A DNA stretch of 64,000 nt, from assembly GCF_004116265.1 (NCBI RefSeq), contig NZ_QOUX01000046.1:186001-250000 (forward strand), read 5' to 3'. Position 1 is the stretch's first letter; every line of letters begins with the position of its first letter. The notes under the pieces were generated by a model. It was not told the DNA's origin, did not search any database, and worked only from the letters and a program-made list of their open reading frames with translations. Source of the stretch: Anaerobacillus alkaliphilus. GTDB taxonomy: Bacteria > Bacillota > Bacilli > Bacillales > Anaerobacillaceae. Made by a program: the position numbers and the translations under genes. Shown one piece after another: positions 1 through 7,260 of the stretch.

Positions 1-126
1 CCAGAGAGTAAACTAGAAGAAAATAAAGATGAAAACAAAGTCATCTATCGTTGTAGAGATGCAGCATATACGTTACAAATAGATGATTATCAGATTATCG
101 TAAGTGAAGATCAACTAAATAAGTAA
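1..126 (+). CDS. C-terminal 41 residues of an unrecognised protein (partial)
   Basis: Reading frame 1 is open from the window edge to a TAA at 124-126 and is followed at once by a rho-independent terminator, which supports a true gene end. The visible tail is rich in Lys, Glu and Asp, then carries a short segment with a single Cys (around YRCRDAAYTLQ) and ends in NK. I do not recognise a family from these 41 residues, and the start lies outside the window. It is the only gene in the first 1.8 kb that reads on the plus strand. Confidence 0.6.
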   Translation, partial: PESKLEENKDENKVIYRCRDAAYTLQIDDYQIIVSEDQLNK

Positions 127-137
127 ATTACTTTTAG

Positions 138-169
138 AAGGAATCTGTTAGTAGGATTCCTTTTTTTTG
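138..169 (+). terminator. Rho-independent terminator of the partial gene
   Basis: An AAGGAATC/GGATTCCTT stem with a short loop is followed by a run of eight T, 12 bases after the stop codon at 126. Confidence 0.8.
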
Positions 170-196
170 TAAAAAAACAGCCACGATTATGGCTGT
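170..196 (-). terminator. Minus-strand hairpin terminator with no clear gene before it
   Basis: A perfect ACAGCCA/TGGCTGT stem (177-196) is followed on the minus strand by seven T. The DUF1292 gene upstream has its own terminator at 308-345, so the transcript ended here is unknown. Positions 200-310 hold only a start-less reading frame of about 21 codons (minus strand), possibly a gene remnant. Confidence 0.6.
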
Positions 197-307
197 CTAA
201 CATTTGATATTATGATACCTTTTCTTGTGGCTTTTGGTCTTCTACTTTTGCAATTTTAAACCTCTTCTTTGTATTTTATTTCGTCTAACGAAAAGGTTTT
301 TTATATA

Positions 308-345
308 ACAAGAAAGGAACCCATGTAAATGGATTCCCTTCTTTG
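308..345 (-). terminator. Terminator after the DUF1292 gene
   Basis: An imperfect stem of AAGAAGGGAATCC against GGGTTCCTTTCTT lies directly after the stop codon on the minus strand. The following T tract is weak. Confidence 0.6.
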
Positions 346-346
346 T

Positions 347-625
347 TTATTCTTCTTGTTCTAACTCCTCTAGGTATGAATTAAATTTAGCTTCCACTTC
401 TGGCCACTCATTTTCATCAATCTCATCGTAAAAGAGTGTACCCTCTTCGTCTTCGGTATACGTAAATCCTATAATTTCAGGTTCAGTTTCTTCCCTATTT
501 AATTCCTCGCTTAAGGCAGCTAGTAAATAGTGCTTATCATTTAACTCACAAGTATAAATAACTTCATACTTTTCCTCACTACCTTCATCACCAAAAAGCA
601 ACTCTTCACCAATTTCAACAGCCAT
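347..625 (-). CDS. DUF1292 family protein
   Basis: This 92-residue, very acidic protein matches the small DUF1292 family (YrzB-like) of Firmicutes: an N-terminal strand (GEELLFGDEGSEEKYEV), a central sheet with YLLAA, and a C-terminal Asp/Glu-rich tail ending in EELEQEE. The function is unknown. There is no signal peptide or membrane segment, so it should be cytoplasmic. A good Shine-Dalgarno (AGGAGG) precedes the start. It is a single-gene unit with its own terminator. Confidence 0.75.
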   Translation of the reverse strand: MAVEIGEELLFGDEGSEEKYEVIYTCELNDKHYLLAALSEELNREETEPEIIGFTYTEDEEGTLFYDEIDENEWPEVEAKFNSYLEELEQEE

Positions 626-690
626 GTTTATCCCTCCTAATGACAGTAGTATATCCTCTTACTCAATCCAAAAAACAACTTTTACGTTAA

Positions 691-1392
691 TTAAATACTA
701 AATTCTTTAAAACTATAGATCGTCTTGAATGGCTGATCGTTTGTTTCAGGCTTTCGTTGGCGATAATTAAACCAAATACTATTCCAGCCAGCCTTAATCG
801 GTGGTACTACATCATTTCTCCATGAGTCCCCTACATAATAACAATGCTCTGGTTTTATTTTAAGAGTACTAGTTACATGAATAAAGATATTCGGATCAGG
901 TTTTGCGATCCCGACTGCATCTGAAACAAAAATTAACTCTTCAGGTATGTACTTATCAAGTTCTAGAGACTTTATCTTTTTCCACTGATGTTCAACTGGA
1001 CCATTAGTAATCAGTCCAACCATGTAACCATTCTCTCTTAAGGTATGAAAAGCCTCAAGAAAGCCATCAATAACTTGTATATGCCCTTGCCTACTCTCAT
1101 AGTGTTCTTGAATTTGCAACGCTTGGTGCGACGTTAGCTCATGTCCGAATTCATTGAAGGCAAGAACTAGTCTATTGACCCTTAGTTCTTCTAATGTAAT
1201 TACATCATTACAATATTGGTTCCAAAGTATATCACTGAACTGTCGAGAACGTTTGAAGATGTCTTCATACTTTAAGTCCTCCGGAAACTCCTCTAGAAAT
1301 TTAATTGCATCGTTAAATGGTTGCAGTTGATCATAAATAGTATCATCTAGATCAAAAAAAACAGCTCTCTTTATTTCTGTTGTTTGTACCAT
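691..1392 (-). CDS. HAD-family hydrolase (subfamily IA, YjjG/phosphatase-like)
   Basis: A haloacid dehalogenase-type phosphatase of 233 residues. Motif I is FFDLDDTIYD near residue 13, with the nucleophile Asp and the acid Asp two residues later. Motif II is the LITNG region near 108, motif III the Lys in GIAKPDP near 160, and motif IV GDSWRNDV near 189. The helical cap between motifs I and II fits subfamily IA. The substrate cannot be read from the sequence; relatives dephosphorylate small phosphate esters such as nucleotides. A GGAG ribosome site precedes the ATG. It appears monocistronic and cytoplasmic. Confidence 0.8.
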   Translation of the reverse strand: MVQTTEIKRAVFFDLDDTIYDQLQPFNDAIKFLEEFPEDLKYEDIFKRSRQFSDILWNQYCNDVITLEELRVNRLVLAFNEFGHELTSHQALQIQEHYESRQGHIQVIDGFLEAFHTLRENGYMVGLITNGPVEHQWKKIKSLELDKYIPEELIFVSDAVGIAKPDPNIFIHVTSTLKIKPEHCYYVGDSWRNDVVPPIKAGWNSIWFNYRQRKPETNDQPFKTIYSFKEFSI

Positions 1393-1561
1393 GAGATTTT
1401 CTCCAGTTGTTTTATTTAGTTGCCAAAGGCTACACCTTATAATACCATACTCATTTATTACATTTTAATAGAACAACATTTCAATTCGAGGGCTGTTTTT
1501 TTAAACTAACGTAAACAGTATAGGTTGATTGCATAAATAAAGGATATCTTAACTAGGTTAA

Positions 1562-1673
1562 TGAATTTCATAATTCCAAAATCTCGCCACGAAGATACCA
1601 TATCTAGTTTCGCTAAACTTTTCGCAACTATATATGGTTTTGGGTGGATCGTTTTTGGTAATTATGAAATTCA
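1562..1673. repeat. 112-bp imperfect palindromic element
   Basis: The outer arms (1562-1581 and 1653-1673) pair over about 20 bases with one bulge. Pairing resumes toward the centre with CCATATCTAGTTTCG against CGCAACTATATATGG (13 of 15 positions) around a loop near 1613-1620. It contains no open reading frame of note and sits between the HAD gene and the yceI promoter. It looks like a non-coding palindromic repeat or MITE-like element. I saw no second copy in this window. Confidence 0.6.
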
Positions 1674-1690
1674 CTCAGGTAAAAAAACTA

Positions 1691-1709
1691 ATTTCTTAAA
1701 ATAAGAAAT
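1691..1709. promoter_or_regulatory. Inverted repeat just upstream of the yceI -35 box (possible operator)
   Basis: A perfect ATTTCTTA-AAA-TAAGAAAT inverted repeat ends six bases before the -35 hexamer. The size and symmetry suit a dimeric winged-helix regulator site, but no regulator is identified. Confidence 0.4.
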
Positions 1710-1714
1710 AGTAG

Positions 1715-1743
1715 TTGCTATTTTTAGATTAACCTTATATAAT
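1715..1743 (+). promoter_or_regulatory. Sigma-A promoter of yceI
   Basis: TTGCTA (1715-1720) and TATAAT (1738-1743) are separated by exactly 17 bases, about 60 bases upstream of the yceI start. A tandem 15/16-base direct repeat (TTATCTTGAATT..AAG, 1743-1773) follows in the leader. Confidence 0.7.
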
Positions 1744-1800
1744 TATCTTGAATTAAGTTATCTTGAATTTAAGATTTATTATTTAAGGGGGATTTTTAAA

Positions 1801-2331
1801 ATGACAAAAACAAAATGGGCACTTGATACAGCACATAGTGGTGTAGAATTTTCAGTAAAACACATGATGATTGCAAACGTAAAAGGAACTTTTAACAACT
1901 TTAACGCAGAAATTGATGCTGACCCAAATGATCTAACTACAGGAGATATCTCTTTTAGTATCGATACAGCTAGCATTGATACACGAAATGAGGATCGTGA
2001 TAACCACTTACGTTCAGCAGATTTCTTTGATGTAGAAAACTACCCTGCATTAACTTTTAAGGCAACTGAAATTGTTAGCAACGGTGATGGTGAATATCAA
2101 GTAACTGGTGACCTAACTATCCGTGATACAACTAATAAAGAAACATTTGTTGTAACATACGAAGGATCTGGAAAAGACCCTTGGGGCAATGAGAAAGTCG
2201 GCTTTACAGTTAACGGAAAAATCAAACGTAGTGACTATGGTTTAACATGGAATGCAGCATTAGAAACAGGCGGTGTACTTGTTGGAGATCAAATTAAAAT
2301 TTCATTAGAAATTCAAGCAGCAAAAGCTTAA
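1801..2331 (+). CDS. YceI family protein (lipocalin-like isoprenoid-binding fold)
   Basis: A 176-residue YceI-domain protein covering the whole family length. It shows the typical start (WALDTAHSGVEFSVKHMMIANVKGTF), the central SIDTASIDTRNEDRDNHLRS motif and the end VLVGDQIKISLEI. YceI proteins form an extended beta barrel that binds polyisoprenoid-type lipids in known structures. Unlike the Gram-negative periplasmic forms, no signal peptide is present, so a cytoplasmic location is likely. The ATG has a strong AAGGGGG ribosome site. It has its own promoter and terminator, with symmetrical sequences around the promoter that suggest regulation. Confidence 0.9.
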   Translation: MTKTKWALDTAHSGVEFSVKHMMIANVKGTFNNFNAEIDADPNDLTTGDISFSIDTASIDTRNEDRDNHLRSADFFDVENYPALTFKATEIVSNGDGEYQVTGDLTIRDTTNKETFVVTYEGSGKDPWGNEKVGFTVNGKIKRSDYGLTWNAALETGGVLVGDQIKISLEIQAAKA

Positions 2332-2344
2332 TATTTATAAACGA

Positions 2345-2371
2345 GGCATCCTTTCTTGGATGCTTTTGTTT
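2345..2371 (+). terminator. Terminator of yceI
   Basis: A GCATCC/GGATGC stem with a six-base loop and a TTTT tract lies 14 bases after the yceI stop codon. Confidence 0.75.
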
Positions 2372-2411
2372 TATATGCCTTAATTAAGGTTTTTATTTAT
2401 ATACAGAGAAG

Positions 2412-2443
2412 AAGAAACACATCCCCTTGGAATGTGTTTTTTC
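2412..2443. terminator. Bidirectional terminator after the 5S gene
   Basis: An AACACAT(T)CC-type stem around CTTGG has T-rich tails on both sides, and is immediately downstream of the 5S rRNA 3' end on the minus strand. Confidence 0.7.
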
Positions 2444-2448
2444 TTTAC

Positions 2449-2563
2449 CTAGCAACGTCCTACTCTCACAGGGGGAAACCCCCAACTTACCATCAGCGCT
2501 GAAGAGCTTAACGATCGTGTTCGACATGGGAACGAGTGTGGCCTCTTCGCTATCGTTACTAGA
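2449..2563 (-). rRNA. rrf: 5S ribosomal RNA, apparently outside an rrn operon
   Basis: The minus strand matches Bacillus 5S rRNA along its length: GATAGCGAAGAGG near the 5' side, TTCCCAT, GTTAAGCTCTTCAGCGC, the GGGGGTTTCCCCC helix and GAGAGTAGGACG near the 3' end. No 23S 3' end lies upstream. Instead a protein gene ends about 185 bases away, and a promoter-like TTGACT-16-TATGAG is present at 2674-2701. Helix sequences differ somewhat from the usual Bacillus form (for example ACACGATCG and an extra A in GGTAAGTT), so this may be a diverged copy. Boundaries are approximate. Confidence 0.9.
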
Positions 2564-2673
2564 TTTATTCAATTGTTAATGGTAGGAGAACTATTATTCT
2601 TCAATAATTCACACCTTTACAATAACTTGTTTTCGTAGTTACTTAGATAGTTTGTCTCAACGACAGGATGTTC

Positions 2674-2701
2674 CTCATAACAAAATACAAAACAAAGTCA
2701 A
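2674..2701 (-). promoter_or_regulatory. Possible promoter of the lone 5S gene
   Basis: Minus-strand TTGACT (2696-2701) and TATGAG (2674-2679) lie 16 bases apart, about 110 bases before the 5S 5' end. The promoter is bracketed by an AGGATGTT/AACATCCT inverted repeat (2665-2672 and 2700-2707). Confidence 0.45.
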
Positions 2702-2747
2702 CATCCTTTCGAAGTGAAAATTCGACTCAATTATTACACTAGAATAC

Positions 2748-3716
2748 TCAACATCTAAGTAACTTAGTAGGCGACCATTTAACAGATGTAATAAACCTGC
2801 CACTAATCAAGTTTAGAGGGATTGGCTTTATTAAATCAATATACCACATCTCACTCGCGAGATAACCACTCTTACAGCCAGAAAGATAGACGAGTTTTTT
2901 ACTATCTGGTGACCACGTAATTGGAGAAGCATAACAATCTGTAGTAACCCACCCTTGATCATTTTCGCCATGCCTGCCTACTGTTCTTATAGAAGAAGAG
3001 TACCCATTCCAAAATCCACTCGTCTGACTATAGGCAATCTTTTTTGAGTCTAATGACCATTCTGGAAAATAACTTCTATCTTGTGAGCTACCTTCTATTT
3101 CATAAACCTGTCCTGATAATATATCCATTGAAAAAATGGCTGATGAACTAATCATTACTTTCCTATATATAACAAATTGTCCATCAGGTGAAAGTCGAAC
3201 ATCTGTCAATGTTCCTCCTTCATTAATAGTTAGTTGTTGGATACTTGTTTGATCAATACTTATCCGAAACAACTGACTTGTACCAGTTAATGCAGAGGAT
3301 TGATAGAGAAGAGTCGTGTCATCCGGAAACCATTGAACATTCGTGGGGCTTCTTTCAATAATCTTATGCATTTTATGTGTTGCAGTGTTATAAATCATTA
3401 TTTGATTTTGTTTTGTATATGCTAATCTATCACCTTTATAGGACCAGCTTAGGCTGTGTTCCTCCCCTATTACTAATTGGTCGATCCTGATGATTTCTTT
3501 AGAGGTAATGTCTACAACATAGAGAAACAGATCCTTACCCACAAAAGCGATCTTAGAACTTTCTTTGCACCAATACGGTACAGTAAAATAGTCTGCTAGC
3601 TCGTACGTAAGCCGAACATTCTCTCCATTCAATACGTCTAATACATATATATCAAAACTACCGTAATATCCAGATGTATAAGCAATGAGTTCTGTTTCTT
3701 CTATATTTACTCGCAT
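2748..3716 (-). CDS. TolB/PD40-type beta-propeller protein of unknown function
   Basis: A 322-residue protein built of repeated blades with the PD40/TolB signature, in which a Ser/Ala-Pro-Asp-Gly/Ser or Trp-Ser-x-Asp-Ser-Lys turn precedes a strand such as KIAY or FVIYRK. Examples are LSPDGQFVIYRK, WSLDSKKIAYSQ, WSPDSKKLVYLSG and WFPDDTTLLYQS. There is no signal peptide, so it differs from periplasmic TolB and is probably cytoplasmic. Propellers of this type usually mediate protein contacts; no partner gene is evident. It has an AAGGAG ribosome site. The next feature downstream is the 5S gene. Confidence 0.65.
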   Translation of the reverse strand: MRVNIEETELIAYTSGYYGSFDIYVLDVLNGENVRLTYELADYFTVPYWCKESSKIAFVGKDLFLYVVDITSKEIIRIDQLVIGEEHSLSWSYKGDRLAYTKQNQIMIYNTATHKMHKIIERSPTNVQWFPDDTTLLYQSSALTGTSQLFRISIDQTSIQQLTINEGGTLTDVRLSPDGQFVIYRKVMISSSAIFSMDILSGQVYEIEGSSQDRSYFPEWSLDSKKIAYSQTSGFWNGYSSSIRTVGRHGENDQGWVTTDCYASPITWSPDSKKLVYLSGCKSGYLASEMWYIDLIKPIPLNLISGRFITSVKWSPTKLLRC

Positions 3717-3744
3717 AAAATTTCACTCCTTCCAAATATCTATT

Positions 3745-3776
3745 AGAAAAAAAGACACCTTCTAACTCGGCGTCTC
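3745..3776 (-). terminator. Terminator overlapping the stop codon of the 100-residue gene
   Basis: AGACGCC/GGTGTCT (one G-T pair) is followed by seven T on the minus strand. The stop codon at 3762-3764 lies inside the loop. Confidence 0.7.
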
Positions 3777-4064
3777 CTCCTCGATATTACTTTGTTCAAA
3801 TCTTTTCATCTGAAAATACGCTCCAGATAGCTTTTGCTCAATATAGGTTTGGGGGTCTGTATTTACAATTTCGCCTTTGAGTTGTTCGATGATTGTTTCT
3901 CCAAACATACCAGCCACTCGTGCTAGATCATCAATTACATGAAGCAATTGACGAACATCCTCAGATTGCTGCGTTTCATTCCACAAATGCTTCATTGCAG
4001 TATTTTGGATTTCTTCAATATCAGAGACAATTTCCTTCACATGCTCAATTTTAAATTTGGCCAT
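3762..4064 (-). CDS. Small helical protein of unknown function
   Basis: A 100-residue, mostly alpha-helical protein without cysteine motifs, membrane segment or signal peptide. It runs from MAKFKIEHVKEIVSDIEEI to an acidic tail. I do not recognise the family. The coding assignment rests on a good ribosome site (AGAGGGGAGAAA), a terminator that overlaps the stop codon, and normal residue composition. It probably forms its own transcription unit upstream of the propeller gene. Confidence 0.55.
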   Translation of the reverse strand: MAKFKIEHVKEIVSDIEEIQNTAMKHLWNETQQSEDVRQLLHVIDDLARVAGMFGETIIEQLKGEIVNTDPQTYIEQKLSGAYFQMKRFEQSNIEEETPS

Positions 4065-4146
4065 TTTCTCCCCTCTTTCCCTACATTCTTATCTAAATAA
4101 ATATTAGAAAATTCAAACAAATATACTTAATTAATATTTCAATTTG

Positions 4147-4192
4147 AAAAAAAAGCGATGTAGCTATTGGTAGGTAAGCTACATCGCTTTTG
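4147..4192. terminator. Strong bidirectional terminator
   Basis: A 13-bp perfect stem (AAGCGATGTAGCT and its complement) has an A run on the left and TTTTGTT on the right. It serves megL on the minus strand. Confidence 0.85.
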
Positions 4193-4195
4193 TTA

Positions 4196-5389
4196 TTAAT
4201 CGATTGTTAAATGATCTAGACCTTGTTGTAAGTCATCCCGAATATCTTCCCAGGATTCTAGTCCTACTGATAAACGAATTAACTGGTCTGTAATTCCCAT
4301 TGATAACCTTACATCTTCTGGAATAACGGAATGTGTCATTGTTGCTGGATGTTGAACTAGAGTTTCTGCATCCCCTAAGCTAACAGCAATTTTAATCATT
4401 TTTAAATGATTTAAGAAATTTTGTACATCTTGTTTTGAGCCGTTTATTTCAAAGGAGAATAGTCCACCACCATATTTCATCTGTTTTTTCATAATTTCAT
4501 AATCTGGATGACTGGTGTCGCCAGGATAATAGACATCTTTAATTGCTGGATGCTTCTTCATCCACTCTACTAGTTTCATAGTATTTTCACAGTGTCTGTC
4601 CATACGAATTGGCAGTGTTTTAAGTCCACGAATTAGTAACCACGCATCAAAAGGAGCTAGAATACCTCCAATATCCTTTTGTGTCGTCATCGCTATTTTG
4701 CTCATTAGTTCTTGACTACCAATCGCTAGACCTGCTACGACGTCTCCATGACCGCATATATATTTAGTGGCACTATGAACCACTACGTCACAACCGAGCT
4801 GTAACGGTTTTTGTAGATAAGGAGAACAAAACGTATTGTCAACGACAACAGGGATAGAGTATTCTCTAGCAATATTAGTAACCATCTCAATATCAATCAT
4901 TTTCATGGTTGGATTAATTGGAGTTTCGATATAAATACAAGTTGTTTCTGGTTTAATAAGAGATCTTATTTGTTCGCTAGTTTCCATAAAACAAAAATCA
5001 TGGGTAATGTTATATTTTTCTTCCATTAGCTTCAATAAGCCATAGGTACATCCGTAAACACCTTGTGACACAAGGACATGATCATTTGTCTTTGTTAGTG
5101 AGAGTAACACAGCTGAGATAGCAGCCATTCCGGAACCGAATGCAAGACAAGCTTCTCCTTCTTCTAACTCTGCCATTTTCTCCTGTAAAACGCTCACTGT
5201 AGGATTACCTAACCTAGAATAGATATAGCCTTTTTCTTCACCAGCAAAAAATCTTTCACCCTGCTCCGCAGTTTCAAACGTAAACGTTGAAGTTTGATAG
5301 ATTGGTGCTGATAAGCTTCCTAAATGTTCTTTCGAATCATAACCAGTGTGAATAACCCTCGTTTCAAATTGTTTGTATTTTCTCTCCAT
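4196..5389 (-). CDS. megL: Methionine gamma-lyase (PLP-dependent, Cys/Met metabolism family)
   Basis: A 397-residue trans-sulfuration family enzyme that uses pyridoxal phosphate. The PLP lysine is in SATKYICGHGDV near residue 208, the phosphate-binding YSRLGNPT near 57, and the Asp in VVDNTF near 183. The Cys in VYGCTYG near 113 corresponds to the active-site cysteine typical of methionine gamma-lyase, in place of the residue found in cystathionine lyases and synthases, which favours cleavage of methionine to methanethiol, ammonia and 2-oxobutyrate. Substrate choice within this family is hard to fix, so cystathionine gamma-lyase remains possible. A CcpA-like cre site lies upstream at 5447-5460. 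It is cytosolic and monocistronic. Confidence 0.8.
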   Translation of the reverse strand: MERKYKQFETRVIHTGYDSKEHLGSLSAPIYQTSTFTFETAEQGERFFAGEEKGYIYSRLGNPTVSVLQEKMAELEEGEACLAFGSGMAAISAVLLSLTKTNDHVLVSQGVYGCTYGLLKLMEEKYNITHDFCFMETSEQIRSLIKPETTCIYIETPINPTMKMIDIEMVTNIAREYSIPVVVDNTFCSPYLQKPLQLGCDVVVHSATKYICGHGDVVAGLAIGSQELMSKIAMTTQKDIGGILAPFDAWLLIRGLKTLPIRMDRHCENTMKLVEWMKKHPAIKDVYYPGDTSHPDYEIMKKQMKYGGGLFSFEINGSKQDVQNFLNHLKMIKIAVSLGDAETLVQHPATMTHSVIPEDVRLSMGITDQLIRLSVGLESWEDIRDDLQQGLDHLTID

Positions 5390-5446
5390 TTAATCTCCTC
5401 CTCTTTCTCTCACTTTATATATACCATATTCCAGAAAGAAGGAAAA

Positions 5447-5460
5447 TGGAAACGCTTTCT
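5447..5460. promoter_or_regulatory. Candidate CcpA cre site upstream of megL
   Basis: TGGAAACGCTTTCT matches the cre consensus TGWAANCGNTNWCA at 12 of 14 positions. It lies 58 bases upstream of the megL start, in the gap between megL and the divergent yneK. Confidence 0.55.
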
Positions 5461-5525
5461 TTTAGTACAATAGTACTAGAAACCTCTCTTTACTCTAGAG
5501 AAAATATACAACCTAGTTATTTTTA

Positions 5526-5534
5526 TGCTACAAT
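5526..5534 (+). promoter_or_regulatory. Extended -10 element for yneK
   Basis: TGCTACAAT (extended -10, TGn plus TACAAT) is located 36 bases upstream of the yneK start. No convincing -35 is seen. Confidence 0.4.
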
Positions 5535-5569
5535 ACTTCTGTTATGTAAATTACTTAGAGGTGACTTAA

Positions 5570-5995
5570 ATGCCTAACGAATTTTTCATGTGGTTTATAT
5601 TTTTATGGTCAATTTTTATTTTTGTGCTGATCTCTATTGGTGGGTACTTTATGTTCCGTAAATTTTTAAAGAAAATGCCCAAAGAAGATGGTAAATCAAT
5701 ATTGGATTGGCAAGATTACTATATTGAAAAGACGCAACACTTATGGAATCTGGAAGGGAAAGCATTTTTAGAAGAGTTAGTAGAACCTGTTCCGGTTTTA
5801 TTTCGTGATGTTGCTAGAGACAAAATCAAAGGGAAAATTGGTGAAGTAGCTTTAGAAGATGAAGCTAGTGAAATTACTCGTGATCATATTATTAAAGGCT
5901 ATTGCTTAGCTACACCAAAACGAGATCATAAATTCCTAGTAAAAAAACTTACCGAAAAAAATATCGACAAATCCACATATCAGCAATATCTATAA
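5570..5995 (+). CDS. yneK: DUF2621 membrane-anchored protein YneK
   Basis: A 141-residue protein with one N-terminal membrane segment (residues about 5-30, FFMWFIFLWSIFIFVLISIGGYF split by aromatic residues) and a soluble, basic C-terminal part. It matches YneK/DUF2621, which in Bacillus subtilis lies facing ccdC just as it does here. The function is unknown. The start has an AGAGGTGA ribosome site. It shares a strong bidirectional terminator with the convergent ccdC. Confidence 0.8.
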   Translation: MPNEFFMWFIFLWSIFIFVLISIGGYFMFRKFLKKMPKEDGKSILDWQDYYIEKTQHLWNLEGKAFLEELVEPVPVLFRDVARDKIKGKIGEVALEDEASEITRDHIIKGYCLATPKRDHKFLVKKLTEKNIDKSTYQQYL

Positions 5996-6057
5996 GAAAA
6001 ACCAGTCACCTAGGGAGAGAAACGCAAAGTCTACTCTCCTGGTGACTGGTTTTTCTT
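5995..6057. terminator. Bidirectional terminator between yneK and ccdC
   Basis: A long stem (AAAAACCAGTCACC with CTAGGGAGAG paired to CTCTCCTGGTGACTGG) is flanked by A and T runs and sits exactly between two convergent stop codons. Confidence 0.9.
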
Positions 6058-6061
6058 TTTA

Positions 6062-6613
6062 TTATTTTTGAGCAGTTACAGGGTCTATAGCTATGTGGTT
6101 TAGTTTCTGGTTCTCTGCTAATTTCTTCTGTAACTTTTTAAATCCTAGGAACATTGAAATTCTCCACGGAACAATCATTCCATAAGCAACAATGAAGAAC
6201 ATACCGCTTAAATGCAATGGATCAATATGAAAACCTAAAATGTACTTAAGTACCAGACGGATAACTAACAGACCCAATAAAATAAATAAAAATGATTTTG
6301 ATTTTTTAAAATAAATATGTTCATCTCTAATTTCAAATTTAGAGGTCTTTACAAGAAAAATAGAGAAAAGTAAACCAACCGCTAGAGCTTCTAGTACTTG
6401 GAGAGAACTAATTCTAACTGGTTCATATAAGAACATGAAGAAGCCCGTTGACATGAACATGGGCGGCAAAATAATTTTCTTTATAGTTGCAGGTTTTTTA
6501 GCTGCCTTCATACGGATAAAAAAGGCCATAAAGGCCATAAAAATAGCCACTCCAGTCGCTAAATATGTCATATGAACGCTGGACCCCCTTACCAAAACAC
6601 TAATATTGTTCAT
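6062..6613 (-). CDS. ccdC: CcdC-family membrane protein (DUF1453)
   Basis: A 183-residue protein with about five hydrophobic helices and the family core FFMFLYEPVRIS followed by the region around YGMIVPWRISMFLGFKKLQ. This is the CcdC/YneJ family, whose Bacillus members are encoded with CcdA-type thiol-redox proteins linked to cytochrome c maturation, although CcdC itself has no assigned reaction. Here the partners just upstream are a TlpA-like thioredoxin and an Lgt-like membrane protein rather than ccdA and ccdB. It is likely cotranscribed with them. Confidence 0.85.
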   Translation of the reverse strand: MNNISVLVRGSSVHMTYLATGVAIFMAFMAFFIRMKAAKKPATIKKIILPPMFMSTGFFMFLYEPVRISSLQVLEALAVGLLFSIFLVKTSKFEIRDEHIYFKKSKSFLFILLGLLVIRLVLKYILGFHIDPLHLSGMFFIVAYGMIVPWRISMFLGFKKLQKKLAENQKLNHIAIDPVTAQK

Positions 6614-6642
6614 TATAACACAAGACCTTATTTAATATTTGT

Positions 6643-7260
6643 TTAAGATAAGACAAAAGGTTGAATTATTGATTGAATGAAAAGAAAGCCGGCTGCCAAA
6701 GATATTGTTAAAACTCCCGGTCTTTGCCTAATGAATAACGAAACGAAAGTAACCAAGAACAAACTATAATACAATAAAAAATATAGGTTAACTGGATGAT
6801 ATAAAACATCGTTATTTATGTAACCAAATTCAAACGGTGTCGCAAGACCATATTCTTTAATAGTAAGATTATGAATAATTAAATATAGATAAATCGCGAT
6901 AGATAGGAAATCGATAAGTTTGAACGACCACTTTTCCTTAATGAAAAAATACCCAAAATAACTAATCGAACCTAACATTGCTAGTTCTATGGCGTATGGA
7001 CCGCCAGAATAAATAAGAAGTTTTGACGGTTGAAACAAATAAGAAGGCTGGAAAAGTAACGGGGCTAATTTAAATATTACTAAAAATAGTAACCCACTAG
7101 TTTGAAGTACATTTACGATTTTGTGACTACCCTCAGGAAATGCGCGCTTTGTCACAAGCACAAAGAAACAATAGGCTCCCAATACTCCTAGTCCAATGCC
7201 CAGGATACGAAAAGAAAGGAAAATAGGTCCCAATTGAATTCCATCCAATTCATTTAACAT
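6643..7260 (-). CDS. Polytopic membrane protein distantly resembling Lgt
   Basis: A 205-residue integral membrane protein with roughly six to seven helices. Several stretches line up with prolipoprotein diacylglyceryl transferase: the start LGPIFLSFRILGIGLGVLGAY, a GGP segment, HNLTIKEYGLATP in the place of Lgt's GRxGNFxNxExxG motif, and HPVNLY in the place of HPxQLYE. The Lgt-essential Arg before the Asn, and its His, are not found, so it is unlikely to be an active transferase. It overlaps the upstream thioredoxin gene by 11 bases, which implies translational coupling and a role near thiol redox. The homology is my reading of motifs, not a search result. Confidence 0.6.
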   Translation of the reverse strand: MLNELDGIQLGPIFLSFRILGIGLGVLGAYCFFVLVTKRAFPEGSHKIVNVLQTSGLLFLVIFKLAPLLFQPSYLFQPSKLLIYSGGPYAIELAMLGSISYFGYFFIKEKWSFKLIDFLSIAIYLYLIIHNLTIKEYGLATPFEFGYINNDVLYHPVNLYFLLYYSLFLVTFVSLFIRQRPGVLTISLAAGFLFIQSIIQPFVLS

